Counted from the first letter of the stretch, positions 43,528 to 53,274 are shown. The stretch: DNA of 58,021 nucleotides from Bauldia sp. (GCA_020442065.1 JAGRKZ010000030.1:1-58021); one strand, 5' to 3'. Numbers and translations are program-made. The notes: generated by a model from the sequence alone, not told the origin.

Positions 43528-44322
43528 ATGTTGATCGAAGGCGCTCCCGTCCGCGTGCGTCTGGAGCACATCAGCAAGCGCTACGGCTCGGTCGTGTCGC
43601 TCGACGACGTCACGCTCGAAGTCCGTGCCGGCGAAGTGCTCGGCCTTGTCGGCGACAACGGGGCCGGCAAGTCGACGCTGATGAAGGTGCTCTCGGGTGC
43701 GGTCATCCCCGACCGGGGCCGCATCTTCCTCGATGGACGCGAGATTCACATCGCCTCGCCCGCCGACGCGCGGCGCGAGCGCATCGAGATGGTGTACCAG
43801 GACCTTTCGCTGTGCGACACGATCGATGTCAGCGGCAACGTCATGCTCGGCCGCGAGCCGAAGCGGCGCATCCTCGGCATTCCGTTCCTCGACAAGAGGG
43901 CGATGCACGCGGCATCTGCCGGCATGCTGAACCAGCTCGGCATCCGCATCCCCGACAATCGCCTCAAGGTCGAGTATCTCTCCGGCGGCCAGCGCCAGAG
44001 CATCGCCATCGGCCGCGCCGCGTCGTTCGATCCGCTCGTGCTGATCATGGACGAGCCGACTGCGGCGCTCGCCGTCGCCGAGGTCGACGCCGTCCTCGAG
44101 CTCATCGCCACGGTCAGCGCCAAGGGGGTCAGCGTCATTCTCATTACCCACCGCCTGCAGGATCTGTTCCTGGTCTGCGACCGCCTCGCGGTTCTCTACG
44201 AAGGCCGCAAGGTCGCCGAGCGGCTGATCGGCGAAACCAACATCGAGGAGGTCGTCAACCTCATCGTCGGCCGCAAGTTCCAGGCGATGTCCGCACGCCA
44301 GAGCCACGAGGCGCAGCGGTGA
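43528..44322 (+). CDS. ABC sugar importer, single-domain ATPase (island B)
   Basis: 264 residues from ATG 43528. Walker A VGDNGAGKST (Lys48), Q-loop MVYQDLSLCD, signature YLSGGQRQSIAIGRA, Walker B LVLIMDEPTAALAV, switch His in LITHRLQDL. Again the half-size FrcA type. Its stop codon overlaps the GTG start of the permease (GTGA), a coupled pair. Confidence 0.92.
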   Translation: MLIEGAPVRVRLEHISKRYGSVVSLDDVTLEVRAGEVLGLVGDNGAGKSTLMKVLSGAVIPDRGRIFLDGREIHIASPADARRERIEMVYQDLSLCDTIDVSGNVMLGREPKRRILGIPFLDKRAMHAASAGMLNQLGIRIPDNRLKVEYLSGGQRQSIAIGRAASFDPLVLIMDEPTAALAVAEVDAVLELIATVSAKGVSVILITHRLQDLFLVCDRLAVLYEGRKVAERLIGETNIEEVVNLIVGRKFQAMSARQSHEAQR

Positions 44323-45329
44323 GTGCAGCCACCGACCAGCCGGCGCCCGCGAGGTCCGGACCGCAGCACAGCGCGCTGCGCCGCGCGATCCGCGAGAACG
44401 GCGCGGTCGCCAGCATCGCCTTCTTCCTGCTCGTCGTCGCCGTGGTCTTCTCGCTGGTCACCGACAACTTCCTCAGCCAGCCGAACTTCCTCAACATCGT
44501 CCGCCAGATCGCGCCGCTGATGATCGTCGCGGTGACCATGACCTTCGTCATCACCACCGGCGGCATCGACCTCTCGGTCGGCTCGACCCTCGCCCTGATC
44601 AACGCGCTTGCCGCAATTGCGCTCGGCGCCGGCATCCCGTGGCCGGTCGTGGTCGTGCTGCTCCTCGTTGCCGGCGCGGCGGTCGGCGCCTTCCAGGGCT
44701 ACTTCATCGCCTACGAGAACATCCCGCCCTTCATCGTCACGCTCGCCGGCCTGAGCATGATCCGCGGCCTCGCGCTGCTCCTCACCAAGGGCTATTCGAT
44801 CCCCATCGACCCGGCGAGCCCGTTCAACGAGATCGGCCGCGGCTGGGTGCTCGGCGTGCCGCTGCCGGCGATCATCGCCGTGGTCGTCCTCATCCTCGGC
44901 TACCTCGCCTTCAACGAAACGACCTTCGGCCGTTACGTCACCGGCATCGGCGCCAATGCCGAGGCCGTGCGCCGCGCCGGCGTCAACACCCGCCGCGTCG
45001 TCTTCTCCGTCTACATCGTCAACGGCGCGGCGGCAGCGCTTGCCGGCATCATCATCGCCGCCCGTCTCGGCAGCGGCTCGTCGAACGCCGGCGCCGGCTT
45101 CGAGCTCGATGTCATCGCCGCCGTGGTGCTGGGCGGCACCAGCCTCTTCGGCGGGCGCGGCACCATGACCGGAACGCTGCTCGGCGGCCTGACGGTGGCG
45201 GTGATCGGCAACGGCCTGATCCTCGCCCATGTCTCGCCCTTCCTCGCCCCGATCGTCACCGGCGCCATCATCCTCGTCGCCATCTGGCTGAACTTCCGCC
45301 TGTTCCGTACCGGGAGGACGAACCGTTGA
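44319..45329 (+). CDS. ABC sugar importer, inner-membrane permease (island B)
   Basis: 336 residues from a GTG overlapping the ATPase stop. RbsC/FrcC-like with about nine hydrophobic segments and the family motifs GGIDLSVGSTLAL, FIVTLAGLSMIRGLALL, GANAEAVRRAGVNTRRV and VLGGTSLFGGRGTMTGTLLG. An extended cytoplasmic N-terminus of about 30 residues is rich in Ala, Pro and charged residues. It ends overlapping the TTG start of the phosphotriesterase-like gene. Confidence 0.92.
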   Translation: MSAATDQPAPARSGPQHSALRRAIRENGAVASIAFFLLVVAVVFSLVTDNFLSQPNFLNIVRQIAPLMIVAVTMTFVITTGGIDLSVGSTLALINALAAIALGAGIPWPVVVVLLLVAGAAVGAFQGYFIAYENIPPFIVTLAGLSMIRGLALLLTKGYSIPIDPASPFNEIGRGWVLGVPLPAIIAVVVLILGYLAFNETTFGRYVTGIGANAEAVRRAGVNTRRVVFSVYIVNGAAAALAGIIIAARLGSGSSNAGAGFELDVIAAVVLGGTSLFGGRGTMTGTLLGGLTVAVIGNGLILAHVSPFLAPIVTGAIILVAIWLNFRLFRTGRTNR

Positions 45330-46411
45330 ACAACCAAGACAAGCCGTCCGTCGGCGTCCACTCCGGCAAGGTGATGACCGTGCTCGGGCCGATCCCGGTC
45401 GAGGCGATGGGCGTGACGCTGATGCACGAGCACCTCCTCCTCGACGCATCGAGCTGGTGGAAGCGCCCCTGCTGCGCCGCCGATATCGGCATGGCCGAAC
45501 GGCCGATCGACGTCTCGATGATCGGCGATCTGCGCATGAATCCGTTCCTCAATCGCGACAACTGCCAGCTGGTCGACGCCGAAGTGGCGATCGACGAGCT
45601 GACCCGCTTCGTCGAGCTCGGCGGCAACACGGTGGTCGATCCCACCAACCTCGGCATCGGCCGCGATCCCGGCGCCCTGCAGAAGATCAGCCGCCGCACG
45701 GGACTGCATGTCGTCATGGGCGCCGGCTTCTACCTGGAGCCATCGCATCCCGACTACGTGCGGGCGATGTCGGTCGAGGATATCGCCCGCGTCATCGCCC
45801 GCGACTGCGGCGGCGTCGCCGACGACATGCCGATCGTCGCCGCCGGCATCATCGGCGAAATCGGGGTCAGCAAGGACTTCACCGCCGCCGAGGAAAAGGT
45901 GCTGCGTGGCGCCGCCCGCGCCTCACGGCAGTCGGGCGTACCCCTCTCGATCCATCTTCCCGGGTGGGAGCGCCACGGCCATCGCGTCCTCGACGTCATC
46001 GCCGAGGAGGGCGGGGACCTTCGCCACACCATCCTCTGCCACATGAATCCGAGCCTCGGCGACCCCGCCTACCAGCGCAGCATCGCCGACCGCGGCGCCT
46101 TCCTCGAATACGACATGATCGGCATGGATTTCTTCTATGCCGACCAGCAGGCGCAATCGCCCTCGGACGAGGAGAATGCCGCGGCCCTCGCGCGCCTGAT
46201 CGCGGACGGCTATGCCAACTCGATCCTCATCTCGCAGGACGTGTTCCTCAAGATGATGCTGACGCGCCACGGCGGCTTCGGCTACGGCTACATTCTCAAG
46301 CACTTCGTGCCGCGCCTGCACCGGCACGGGGTCGATCGCGCGACGGTCGACCGCATCCTGGTCGACAATCCACGTCGCGTGTTCTCGGCGACCTATCGCG
46401 ACGCTGCCTGA
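45326..46411 (+). CDS. Phosphotriesterase-family metal hydrolase, probable (phospho)sugar lactonase
   Basis: 361 residues from a TTG at 45326 that overlaps the permease stop (TTGA); GGGAGG seven bases upstream supports this start. All metal ligands are present: His34 and His36 in LMHEHLLLD, bridging Glu178 in GEIG, His210 in SIHLPGW, His239 in LCHMNPS and Asp305 in ISQDVF. A Glu in place of the carboxylated Lys marks a subfamily other than the classic triesterases. Several relatives hydrolyse sugar lactones or their phosphates, which suits an operon with a sugar kinase. Substrate not known. Confidence 0.88.
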   Translation: MNNQDKPSVGVHSGKVMTVLGPIPVEAMGVTLMHEHLLLDASSWWKRPCCAADIGMAERPIDVSMIGDLRMNPFLNRDNCQLVDAEVAIDELTRFVELGGNTVVDPTNLGIGRDPGALQKISRRTGLHVVMGAGFYLEPSHPDYVRAMSVEDIARVIARDCGGVADDMPIVAAGIIGEIGVSKDFTAAEEKVLRGAARASRQSGVPLSIHLPGWERHGHRVLDVIAEEGGDLRHTILCHMNPSLGDPAYQRSIADRGAFLEYDMIGMDFFYADQQAQSPSDEENAAALARLIADGYANSILISQDVFLKMMLTRHGGFGYGYILKHFVPRLHRHGVDRATVDRILVDNPRRVFSATYRDAA

Positions 46412-46432
46412 AACAGGAAGAGGGGGGATCTC

Positions 46433-47197
46433 ATGGCCAAACGCAAAGTCCTGCTCGCCGGCGAATCCTGGGTAACCACCGCGACCCACATCAAGGGGTT
46501 CGACCAGTTCCCGACCGTCACCTACCACCTCGGCGCCGAGCCGCTGGTCGCCGCGCTCAAGGGCTCTGATTTCGACCTGCACTACATGCCGGCGCACGAG
46601 GCGCAGCGCGATTTCCCGCAGGACATGGCCGGGCTTTCCGCCTACGACGCGGTGATCCTGTCCGACATCGGCTCCAATACCCTCCTGCTCCACCCCGACA
46701 CCTGGATCAGGAGCCAGCGTACGCCGAACCGCCTCCGCCTGATCAAGGACTACGCCGCGGCGGGCGGCGGCCTGATGATGATCGGTGGCTATTACTCGTT
46801 CCAGGGCATCAATGGCGGCGCCCGCTATCACGGGACGGCGGTCGAAGAGGTGCTGCCGGTCGAGATCCTGCCCTATGACGATCGCGTCGAGGTGCCGGAA
46901 GGCTTCGTGCCGGTGATCAAGGACAAGAAGCACCCGGTCGTCGCCGGTCTCCGGGGCGCATGGCCCATGCTGCTCGGCTTCAACGAGGTCAAGGCCAAGA
47001 AGGGCGCCAAGGTCATTGCCACCGTGTCGCGGGACTACCGCGAGCTGCCGCTTCTCGTCGGCGGCACGCACGGCAAGGGCCGGACGCTCGCCTGGACATC
47101 GGACATCGGTCCGCACTGGCTGCCGCCCGAATTCGCCGCCTGGGACGGCTATGGGCGGCTGTGGCGGCAGGCGCTCGGCTGGCTGACCGGCAAGTGA
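46433..47197 (+). CDS. Glutamine-amidotransferase-fold (ThuA-like) protein
   Basis: 254 residues. Class I glutamine-amidotransferase-like fold of the ThuA/DUF1355 type: KVLLAGESWVTTATHIKGFD, YDAVILSDIGSNTLLL, GGGLMMIGGYYSFQGINGGA, VEEVLPVEILPYDD, GRTLAWTSDIGPHWLPPEFA. The nucleophile elbow (GGYYSF) has no Cys, so it is not a glutaminase. Such proteins often sit in sugar operons and may modify or hydrolyse sugar derivatives. AGGAAGAGGGG lies before the ATG. Confidence 0.8.
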   Translation: MAKRKVLLAGESWVTTATHIKGFDQFPTVTYHLGAEPLVAALKGSDFDLHYMPAHEAQRDFPQDMAGLSAYDAVILSDIGSNTLLLHPDTWIRSQRTPNRLRLIKDYAAAGGGLMMIGGYYSFQGINGGARYHGTAVEEVLPVEILPYDDRVEVPEGFVPVIKDKKHPVVAGLRGAWPMLLGFNEVKAKKGAKVIATVSRDYRELPLLVGGTHGKGRTLAWTSDIGPHWLPPEFAAWDGYGRLWRQALGWLTGK

Positions 47198-47210
47198 AAC
47201 CGGCCGGGCG

Positions 47211-48113
47211 ATGATCCATGTCGTCGGCAACGCGGCGATCGACACCATCTTCCGGGTCGATCGCTTCCCGCTGCCCGGCGAGACCATCGTCGCCGGCGCC
47301 CTCGCCGAGGATCTCGGCGGCAAGGGCGCCAACCAGGCCGTCATCATCGCCCGCGCCGGCCTGCCGGTGAGGCTGGTCGCCGCCGTCGGGGACGACCAGC
47401 CCGGCGCCGTGATACGCTCCTCACTCGCGGCCGAAGGCGTCGGTGTCGACGGCCTCCGAACGGTTGGCGGGGCCACCGACCGGTCGTCGATCTATGTCGA
47501 TGCGATGGGCGAGAACACCATCGTCAGCGCCATCGCCTGCGCAGCGGCCTTCGATCCCGCCGCTACGAGCGGCCTCGCCGGCATCGGCGCAGGGGACACC
47601 GTGCTCTGCCAGGGCAATCTCGGCGCCGCCGCCCTCCGCGGCGTGCTCGCCGCGGCCCGAACCGCGGGAGCGACGACCGTCCTCAATCCATCGCCGACCA
47701 CGGGCTTCAGCGGCTTCGACTGGCGGCTCGCCGACCTGGTCGTCGTCAACCGGGTCGAAGCGACCGAGCTCGCCGGATGCGATCGGGTCGATGCGGCAGT
47801 CGACGGCCTGCACAAGGCCGGCGCGGGCTCGGTCGTCGCCACCCTGGGCGGCGACGGCGCGCTGATGGCCGGCGCGGTGCAACTCGCCGTTCCAGCCGTG
47901 ACGGTCGAGGCGGTCGACACCACGGGCGCCGGCGACGTGTTCTGCGGTATGCTGACGGCGATGCGCGCGAGCGGCCGGCCGTGGCGGACGTCGCTGACGA
48001 TCGCTGCCGAGGCGGCCGCGCTCAAGGTCACGCGACGGGGTGTCCTCGCGGCATTTCCGAGCGCCGCCGAGATCGCCGGGATCGTCGCGCGGCATGAAGG
48101 AGCAGAAGCATGA
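47211..48113 (+). CDS. PfkB-family carbohydrate kinase
   Basis: 300 residues. Ribokinase fold: MIHVVGNAAIDTIFRVDRFP, first signature DLGGKGANQAVIIARAG, second signature DTTGAGDVFCGMLTA near residue 240 with the catalytic Asp in GAGD. It phosphorylates a sugar using ATP. The start is 14 bases after the ThuA-like gene, and its stop overlaps the BtpA start. In this operon it likely phosphorylates the imported sugar before the lactonase or BtpA step. Confidence 0.9.
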   Translation: MIHVVGNAAIDTIFRVDRFPLPGETIVAGALAEDLGGKGANQAVIIARAGLPVRLVAAVGDDQPGAVIRSSLAAEGVGVDGLRTVGGATDRSSIYVDAMGENTIVSAIACAAAFDPAATSGLAGIGAGDTVLCQGNLGAAALRGVLAAARTAGATTVLNPSPTTGFSGFDWRLADLVVVNRVEATELAGCDRVDAAVDGLHKAGAGSVVATLGGDGALMAGAVQLAVPAVTVEAVDTTGAGDVFCGMLTAMRASGRPWRTSLTIAAEAAALKVTRRGVLAAFPSAAEIAGIVARHEGAEA

Positions 48114-48943
48114 GCATCGGACCAAAGGCGGGTGGGGCAGGGGCGCTCGAGGCGATCTTCGGCCGCGCCGATCGCGTGCTGATCGGCATGGTGCACCTCC
48201 TGCCGCTGCCGGGCTCGCCGGACTATGACGGCGGCGGCATGGAGCCGATCGTGGCGCGGGCGCTCGCCGATGCCGATGCCTACGCGGCGGCGGGTTTCGA
48301 CGGCCTGATCATCGAGAATCACGGCGACATCCCGTTCCGGAAGCCGGAGCGCATCGGGCCCGAGACCGCTGCCTGCATGGCGGTCGTGGGCGAGCGGGTG
48401 CGCAGCGCCGCCGGCGTGCCCTTCGGCATCAATGTCCTTGCCAATGCAGCGATCCCGGCGCTTGCCATCGCCGCGGCGGCGGGCGCCGCCTTCGTTCGGG
48501 TCAACCAGTGGGCCAACGCCTACGTCGCGAACGAGGGGCTGATCGAGGGCGACGCCGCCGAGGCCCTCCGCTATCGCGCCGCGATCGGGGCCCGCCATGT
48601 GCGGGTGTTCGCCGACGCCCACGTCAAGCACGGCGCCCACGCCATCGTCGCCGATCGTCCGCTCGCCGAGCTCGTGCGCGATGTCGAGTTCTTCTCCGCC
48701 GACGCGGTGATCGCTACCGGTCAACGTACCGGCCACCGGGCCGACATCGGCTATATCCGGCAGATCCGCGAGGCGACCGGGCTCCCCGTCCTGGTCGGGA
48801 GCGGCGTCACGCCCGGGAAGGTCCCGGAGATCCTTGCCGTGGTGAACGGCGTCATCGTCGGCAGCGCCCTCAAACATGACGGCGTGTGGTGGAACGCGGT
48901 CGACCGCGGCAAGGCCAAGGCGTTCGCCGAGATCGCTCGCTGA
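48110..48943 (+). CDS. BtpA/SgcQ-family protein
   Basis: 277 residues; the ATG overlaps the kinase stop (ATGA). Family signatures: LIGMVHLLPLPGSPDYDGGG, DGLIIENHGDIPF, FGINVLANAAIPALAIAAAA, AFVRVNQWANAYVANEGLIE, VFADAHVKHG and LPVLVGSGVTPGKVPEI. The fold is a TIM barrel with a likely phosphate-binding loop (GSGVTPGK). BtpA was named for photosystem I stability and SgcQ lies in a sugar operon; the reaction is unproven. Here it ends a catabolic operon with a kinase, so it may be an aldolase- or isomerase-like enzyme on a sugar phosphate. Confidence 0.88.
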   Translation: MSIGPKAGGAGALEAIFGRADRVLIGMVHLLPLPGSPDYDGGGMEPIVARALADADAYAAAGFDGLIIENHGDIPFRKPERIGPETAACMAVVGERVRSAAGVPFGINVLANAAIPALAIAAAAGAAFVRVNQWANAYVANEGLIEGDAAEALRYRAAIGARHVRVFADAHVKHGAHAIVADRPLAELVRDVEFFSADAVIATGQRTGHRADIGYIRQIREATGLPVLVGSGVTPGKVPEILAVVNGVIVGSALKHDGVWWNAVDRGKAKAFAEIAR

Positions 48944-49108
48944 GGGCACCGGCGGTCTCCCGTCCGCGCTCCTGCCGTTGCTCTTTGCTGCAAGGACGGC
49001 GCGCGCGCCCACCGCGCTCGGGCGGCGGGCGAGGCGCGTGCGAACCTGTGGCAGTGGGCTGACGGTCGGTCGCGCCCGGCGTCCGATGGCGAGGACGCGG
49101 GCGACCGC

Positions 49109-50251
49109 TCACCCGGCTTTGGAGGCGCGCAGCGTTTCCGCGATGAGGTGGTCGACGACGAGTCTCAGGGCCTCGTCGGGAGTGCCCCCTGCGGCAATCG
49201 CCTGCTCATAGACGCGGAGCTGATGATCGGCCGACGTGCCCCCGGCCGCGATTTTCCTCGCGTGTTCGACCTCGGCGACGCAGCCGAAGAACTCGGCATC
49301 CTCGCGCACCATCGCCAGCATCTCCTCGAGGAGGTCGGCGAACGGCACAGGCTCGCCCTTGCCGAAGTCGATGAGCGACCGGGTCGGCCCGAAACGCTGG
49401 GCCAGCCAGCGATTCTCGTCGACCAGGAAGGATGAATAGCTCCGCCAGCACTGGTTCGCGCGGCGGAGGCGATAGAGCATCCGCACGACGCATCGGTAGA
49501 GCGCGGCGATGGCGATGGCGTCGTCGAGGTTGGTGCAGACGTCGGTGATGCGCATCTCAAGGGTCGGGAAGCGCGCCGACGGGCGAAGATCCCACCAGAT
49601 CTTCGTCGCGTCCTCGATCTCGCCGGCCTTAACCAGCGTGTCGACCGCCCGGTGATACTCGTCCGGGCTGGCGAACACCGGTGGCAAGCCGGTGCGCGGG
49701 ACCTCGTTCCAGACCGCCAGCCGGTAGGAGTGGAGCCCGGTCTCTTTGCCGCGCCAGAACGGGGACGAGGTGGACAGCGCCAGAAGGTGGGGCAGGAAGT
49801 AGGGGAGCTGGCCGAAGAGGTCGAACCGCAGCACCTCGTCCTCGATCCCGATATGGACGTGCATCCCGCAGATCAGCAGGCGGCGGGCGACGACCTGAAG
49901 GTCGTGAGCGAGCGTGTTGTAGCGCGCCTTGTCGGTATTGCGCTGGCTGCTCCACTCGGCGAAGGGATGGGTCGAGGCGGCGATGGGGGCGAGGCCGTAA
50001 CGTTCCGCCACCCCGGCGACTGACTGGCGGAGCCGGGCTAGTTCGGTCCGGGCGTCGGCGAGACTGGCGCAGACCGTGGTACCGATCTCGACCTGGCAGC
50101 GCAGGAACTCCGAGGTGACCGCACTGCCGATCGCTGCTTCAAGATCGGCAAAGAAGGCCGGCGGCGGGTCCACCGCGAGATCGCGCGTTTGACGGTCAAC
50201 GAGGAGGTATTCTTCCTCGATGCCGATGGTGAAGGACGGTTCGCTGAGCAT
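49109..50251 (-). CDS. ybdK: Carboxylate-amine ligase of the glutamate-cysteine ligase 2 family (YbdK type)
   Basis: 380 residues. GCS2 family: [18 protein letters not shown] at the start, [14 protein letters not shown] in the middle, then [20 protein letters not shown] and [20 protein letters not shown]. These contain the Glu and His metal/ATP ligands of the family. YbdK of E. coli makes gamma-glutamylcysteine weakly; the true substrate is unsure. It stands alone, divergent from a cold-shock gene with a 199-base gap. Confidence 0.88.
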   Translation of the reverse strand: MLSEPSFTIGIEEEYLLVDRQTRDLAVDPPPAFFADLEAAIGSAVTSEFLRCQVEIGTTVCASLADARTELARLRQSVAGVAERYGLAPIAASTHPFAEWSSQRNTDKARYNTLAHDLQVVARRLLICGMHVHIGIEDEVLRFDLFGQLPYFLPHLLALSTSSPFWRGKETGLHSYRLAVWNEVPRTGLPPVFASPDEYHRAVDTLVKAGEIEDATKIWWDLRPSARFPTLEMRITDVCTNLDDAIAIAALYRCVVRMLYRLRRANQCWRSYSSFLVDENRWLAQRFGPTRSLIDFGKGEPVPFADLLEEMLAMVREDAEFFGCVAEVEHARKIAAGGTSADHQLRVYEQAIAAGGTPDEALRLVVDHLIAETLRASKAG

Positions 50252-50450
50252 GACGCAGGTTGTCAGAAACCGCGGACGCTGCCAATCGGAACGGTTGCAG
50301 AGGCGAGGCGGCGACGGTCGGCCAACTCTGGTGGCGCACGGCGTCGAGACCGCCTGTCGGCACCCCCTCCCGCTTCCTTTCGCCTTCCCGTTCCGACGGT
50401 GCTATCCTCGCTCGCGGCCGATGGGGCCGAAACGGAAGGGATCTGACCAA

Positions 50451-50660
50451 GTGCCAACAGGAACCGTCAAGTTTTTCAATTCTGCGAAGGGTTACGGGTT
50501 CATCGCGCCCGATGAAGGCGGGAACGACGTGTTCGTTCATGTCTCCGAATTGGAACGCTCCGGAATACATTCGCTCAACGACGGCGACAAAGTCTCCTTC
50601 GAGACCAAGATGGATCCGAAGAAGGGCAAGCCGAATGCCGTTAATCTCAAGCGGCTCTGA
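50451..50660 (+). CDS. Cold-shock domain protein (CspA family)
   Basis: 69 residues from a GTG at 50451, with GGAAGGG 11 bases upstream. RNA-binding motifs RNP1 (KGYGFIAPD) and RNP2 (DVFVHVSEL) are complete in [15 protein letters not shown] and the strands that follow; [20 protein letters not shown] is the usual end. It acts as an RNA chaperone. The open frame continues far upstream but is not coding. The leader before it (50260-50450) is long enough to hold a cold-responsive 5' region. Confidence 0.92.
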   Translation: MPTGTVKFFNSAKGYGFIAPDEGGNDVFVHVSELERSGIHSLNDGDKVSFETKMDPKKGKPNAVNLKRL

Positions 50661-50922
50661 CCGGGCGGGCGTGGCGAGCGATTGAGTCAGCGCTCGCCTT
50701 CCGGCGGCAGGGATCGCATTGGATTCTGTTTCAATGCCGTCGGTGAATCTGCCTGCCGGCCCGCCCGGCCATGGAGGCCGCAGCCAGACAGGCAGCCACG
50801 ATCGGTTCGTCCTTGCCGGCGAGCCGGTCCGCACGCTCAGCAGGGCCGTCAATCAGGTTTTGGCTCCCCGCCAGGCGTGACGCGGGATGGCCCTCGCGAG
50901 CCGGCCACCAGTTCTGCCCGAC

Positions 50923-52017
50923 TCATGCCGCGGTCAGGACATCCTCGACCGGCCGGCGCGGCGAGTAGGGGAGAGCCGGGGCGTAGCCAAGCCGCATGAT
51001 GAGATCCGGCCGCTTGCCGGGCTCGCCGATCACGGACGCGAGCTCCGGCCGGAAGGACTCAACCTCGACGGGCTGGTTGACGAAGGCGTGCTTGAGGCCC
51101 CGGGCCGTGGCGGCGAGCGCGAAGCGCTGGCAGGACCGGCCCACCGCCACCCAGTGCGCCGGGTCCGACCGGTCGGCGACGAACACCGCGAGCGCCCCGC
51201 TGGAGTCGATCTGCCGGGCATACTTTTCGCGCTCGCCCCCGGCGGTGACAACCCACGGGAAGATGAGGTCGCCGATCGCGGTCGGCAGGGAAGGGTTGCC
51301 GCTCGCGGCCGCGTAGAGGCCGTCGCCGGACCCCATCGCGCTGCGCGGATTGAAGCGAATCCAGCGCTGCAGCTCGGCCATGAAGGCGCTGTTGGCCATC
51401 TGGACATCATTGCCGGCGACGACGAGATCGCGCACCTTCGCGATGCGCGGCCGATCGCTGATCAGCACCATCCGCACGCCGGGTTCTGCCGCCACCGCCT
51501 CGAGGGCGGCGAGATCGCCGGGCGGAATGCCGCGGCCGTCGTAAAGACTGCGGGTCGACTGGCGCAGCGGAATGGCGTCGAACAGCGGCTCGGTGGCGGG
51601 AAGTCCGGAGCGGTGGTTGAAGACGACGGTGCCGGCGGATTCGATCGTGACCTCACCGGGACGTCCCGTGGCGCGGGCGGCGATGGCGAGGTTCTCCGCG
51701 GCGCAGCCGAGGCTGACATGGAGGTGATGGTCGTCGGGGTCGACCACCGGCGTGCGGCGGCTCTCGTCCGCATCGATGCGGATCACCCCCTCGCCGAGCG
51801 TGAAGCGCCACGGCTGGGTATTGTGGCCGTTGGCGGCAAGGGTCGCGAAGCGGATCAGCGCGCTGAGATCGGCATTCGGTGGCGGCGCGGCGCGGATGGC
51901 GCGCGCATAGGCGTCATAATCGGATGCCGAACCGGTCGCCCGTCTCCACGCCAGCGCGCCGAACCCGGCGATTGCGGCGGCGCTGGCACCGCCGATCAGA
52001 AGACTTCTCCGGGTCAT
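50923..52017 (-). CDS. Acg-type nitroreductase-fold protein with Tat signal
   Basis: 364 residues from the ATG at 52017, seven bases after GGGGG; an ATG two codons earlier and a longer frame from 52119 also exist. The N-terminus MTRRSLLIGGASAAAIAGFG is a twin-arginine signal (RRSLL), so it is exported folded, probably with flavin bound. The nitroreductase core shows FATLAANGHNTQPWRF, DDHHLHVSLGCAAENLAIAA and HWVAVGRSCQRFALAATARG. Acg-group proteins are FMN binders with an unclear redox role. It is convergent with nothing close; a 260-base gap to the right has a divergent gene. Confidence 0.85.
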   Translation of the reverse strand: MTRRSLLIGGASAAAIAGFGALAWRRATGSASDYDAYARAIRAAPPPNADLSALIRFATLAANGHNTQPWRFTLGEGVIRIDADESRRTPVVDPDDHHLHVSLGCAAENLAIAARATGRPGEVTIESAGTVVFNHRSGLPATEPLFDAIPLRQSTRSLYDGRGIPPGDLAALEAVAAEPGVRMVLISDRPRIAKVRDLVVAGNDVQMANSAFMAELQRWIRFNPRSAMGSGDGLYAAASGNPSLPTAIGDLIFPWVVTAGGEREKYARQIDSSGALAVFVADRSDPAHWVAVGRSCQRFALAATARGLKHAFVNQPVEVESFRPELASVIGEPGKRPDLIMRLGYAPALPYSPRRPVEDVLTAA

Positions 52018-52279
52018 TTGCATTCCCCCGTGGAAACCGAGCCCGCGCTGCTCAGCGATCGCCTTCGATCTCGCGCAGGGCCTGCCGATATTCAGCTCAT
52101 GATCGCCAGGATTGTGCAACCCGGACCCGTCGGCGGCGGAGGTGCGTTTCCCCGGCCCGGTGTGCTATCCGCAACGGCGACACTGTCGGTGCCATGGCCA
52201 TGATCGAGGGCTGCGAGGCGATGAATCACGAGACGCGCGTCGTTGCTGCCGCCCCGTCTCTGGCGTTTCGGAGCGGACG

Positions 52280-53263
52280 GTGACGGTGGCGGCACGGCCG
52301 CCGTGTCGTGTCCTCGTCACCGGCGGCGCGGGTTTTCTCGGCTCGCACCTCTGCGACCGGCTGCTCGCAGACGGGCACGCGGTCACCGCCCTCGACAACT
52401 ACCTCACCGGCCGCCCCGAAAATCTCGCCCATCTCGCCGGCGCGGAGCGATTCACGTTCGTGGAAGCGGATGTCCGCCAGCCGCTGTCGGGCCGCTTCGA
52501 CCTGATCTTCCATCTCGCTTGTCCCGCCTCGCCGACCTTCTACCAGGCCGATCCCGTGGCCACCGCGACGATCGCCTTCCTTGGCACGCTCAATGCGCTC
52601 CAGCTCGCGCGGGACTGCGGTGCGCGGCTGGTCTTCGCCTCGACCTCGGAGGTCTATGGCGATCCGGAGGAGCATCCGCAGTCGGAAAGCTACCCCGGCC
52701 GGGTCAATCCGACCGGTCCGCGCGCCTGCTACGATGAGGGCAAGCGGATCGGCGAGACACTCTGTTTCGACTTCCGGCGCGTGCACGGCGTCGACGTCAA
52801 GGTCGCGCGCATCTTCAACACCTACGGCCCGCGGATGAGCGATGGCGACGGGCGCGTGGTTTCGAACTTCATCGTCCAGGCGCTGAGCGGCGGGCCGATC
52901 ACCGTCTACGGCAACGGCCTCCAGACTCGCTCCTTCTGCTATGTCGACGATCTCGTTGCCGGGCTGGTTGCGGCCTCGCTCCAGCCCGCCGAGTTCGCCG
53001 GACCGGTGAACCTCGGCAACCCGGCCGAGTTCTCCATCCGCCAGCTTGCCGAAATGGTGATTGCGCTCACCGGTTCTCCCTCGCGGCTGGTCTCGGCGCC
53101 GCTGCCGGTGGACGACCCGAGGCAGCGGCGGCCGGAGATCGCCCTGGCGCGCTCCGCGCTCGGCTGGGCGCCGTCGGTGAGCCTCCGCGACGGGCTCGAG
53201 CGGACCATCCGCTACTTTGCCGGGAGCGAGGCGGTTGCCCTGCCGGCCCGGGACGCATCTTAG
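52280..53263 (+). CDS. UDP-glucuronate decarboxylase-like NAD-dependent epimerase/dehydratase
   Basis: 327 residues from a GTG at 52280 (GGAGCGG just before); the longer open frame to 52112 is unlikely. Extended SDR: VLVTGGAGFLGSHLCDRLLA, LACPASPTFYQADPVATATI, TSEVYGDPEEHPQ, YDEGKR (catalytic Tyr and Lys), ARIFNTYGPRMSDGDGRVVS, VYGNGLQTRSFCYVDD. The ACPASP and DEGKR forms are typical of UDP-xylose synthases, which decarboxylate UDP-glucuronate. It is followed 11 bases later by a glycosyltransferase-like gene, so the sugar may be used for a surface glycan. Confidence 0.85.
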   Translation: MTVAARPPCRVLVTGGAGFLGSHLCDRLLADGHAVTALDNYLTGRPENLAHLAGAERFTFVEADVRQPLSGRFDLIFHLACPASPTFYQADPVATATIAFLGTLNALQLARDCGARLVFASTSEVYGDPEEHPQSESYPGRVNPTGPRACYDEGKRIGETLCFDFRRVHGVDVKVARIFNTYGPRMSDGDGRVVSNFIVQALSGGPITVYGNGLQTRSFCYVDDLVAGLVAASLQPAEFAGPVNLGNPAEFSIRQLAEMVIALTGSPSRLVSAPLPVDDPRQRRPEIALARSALGWAPSVSLRDGLERTIRYFAGSEAVALPARDAS

Positions 53264-53274
53264 GCGCGACCGGG

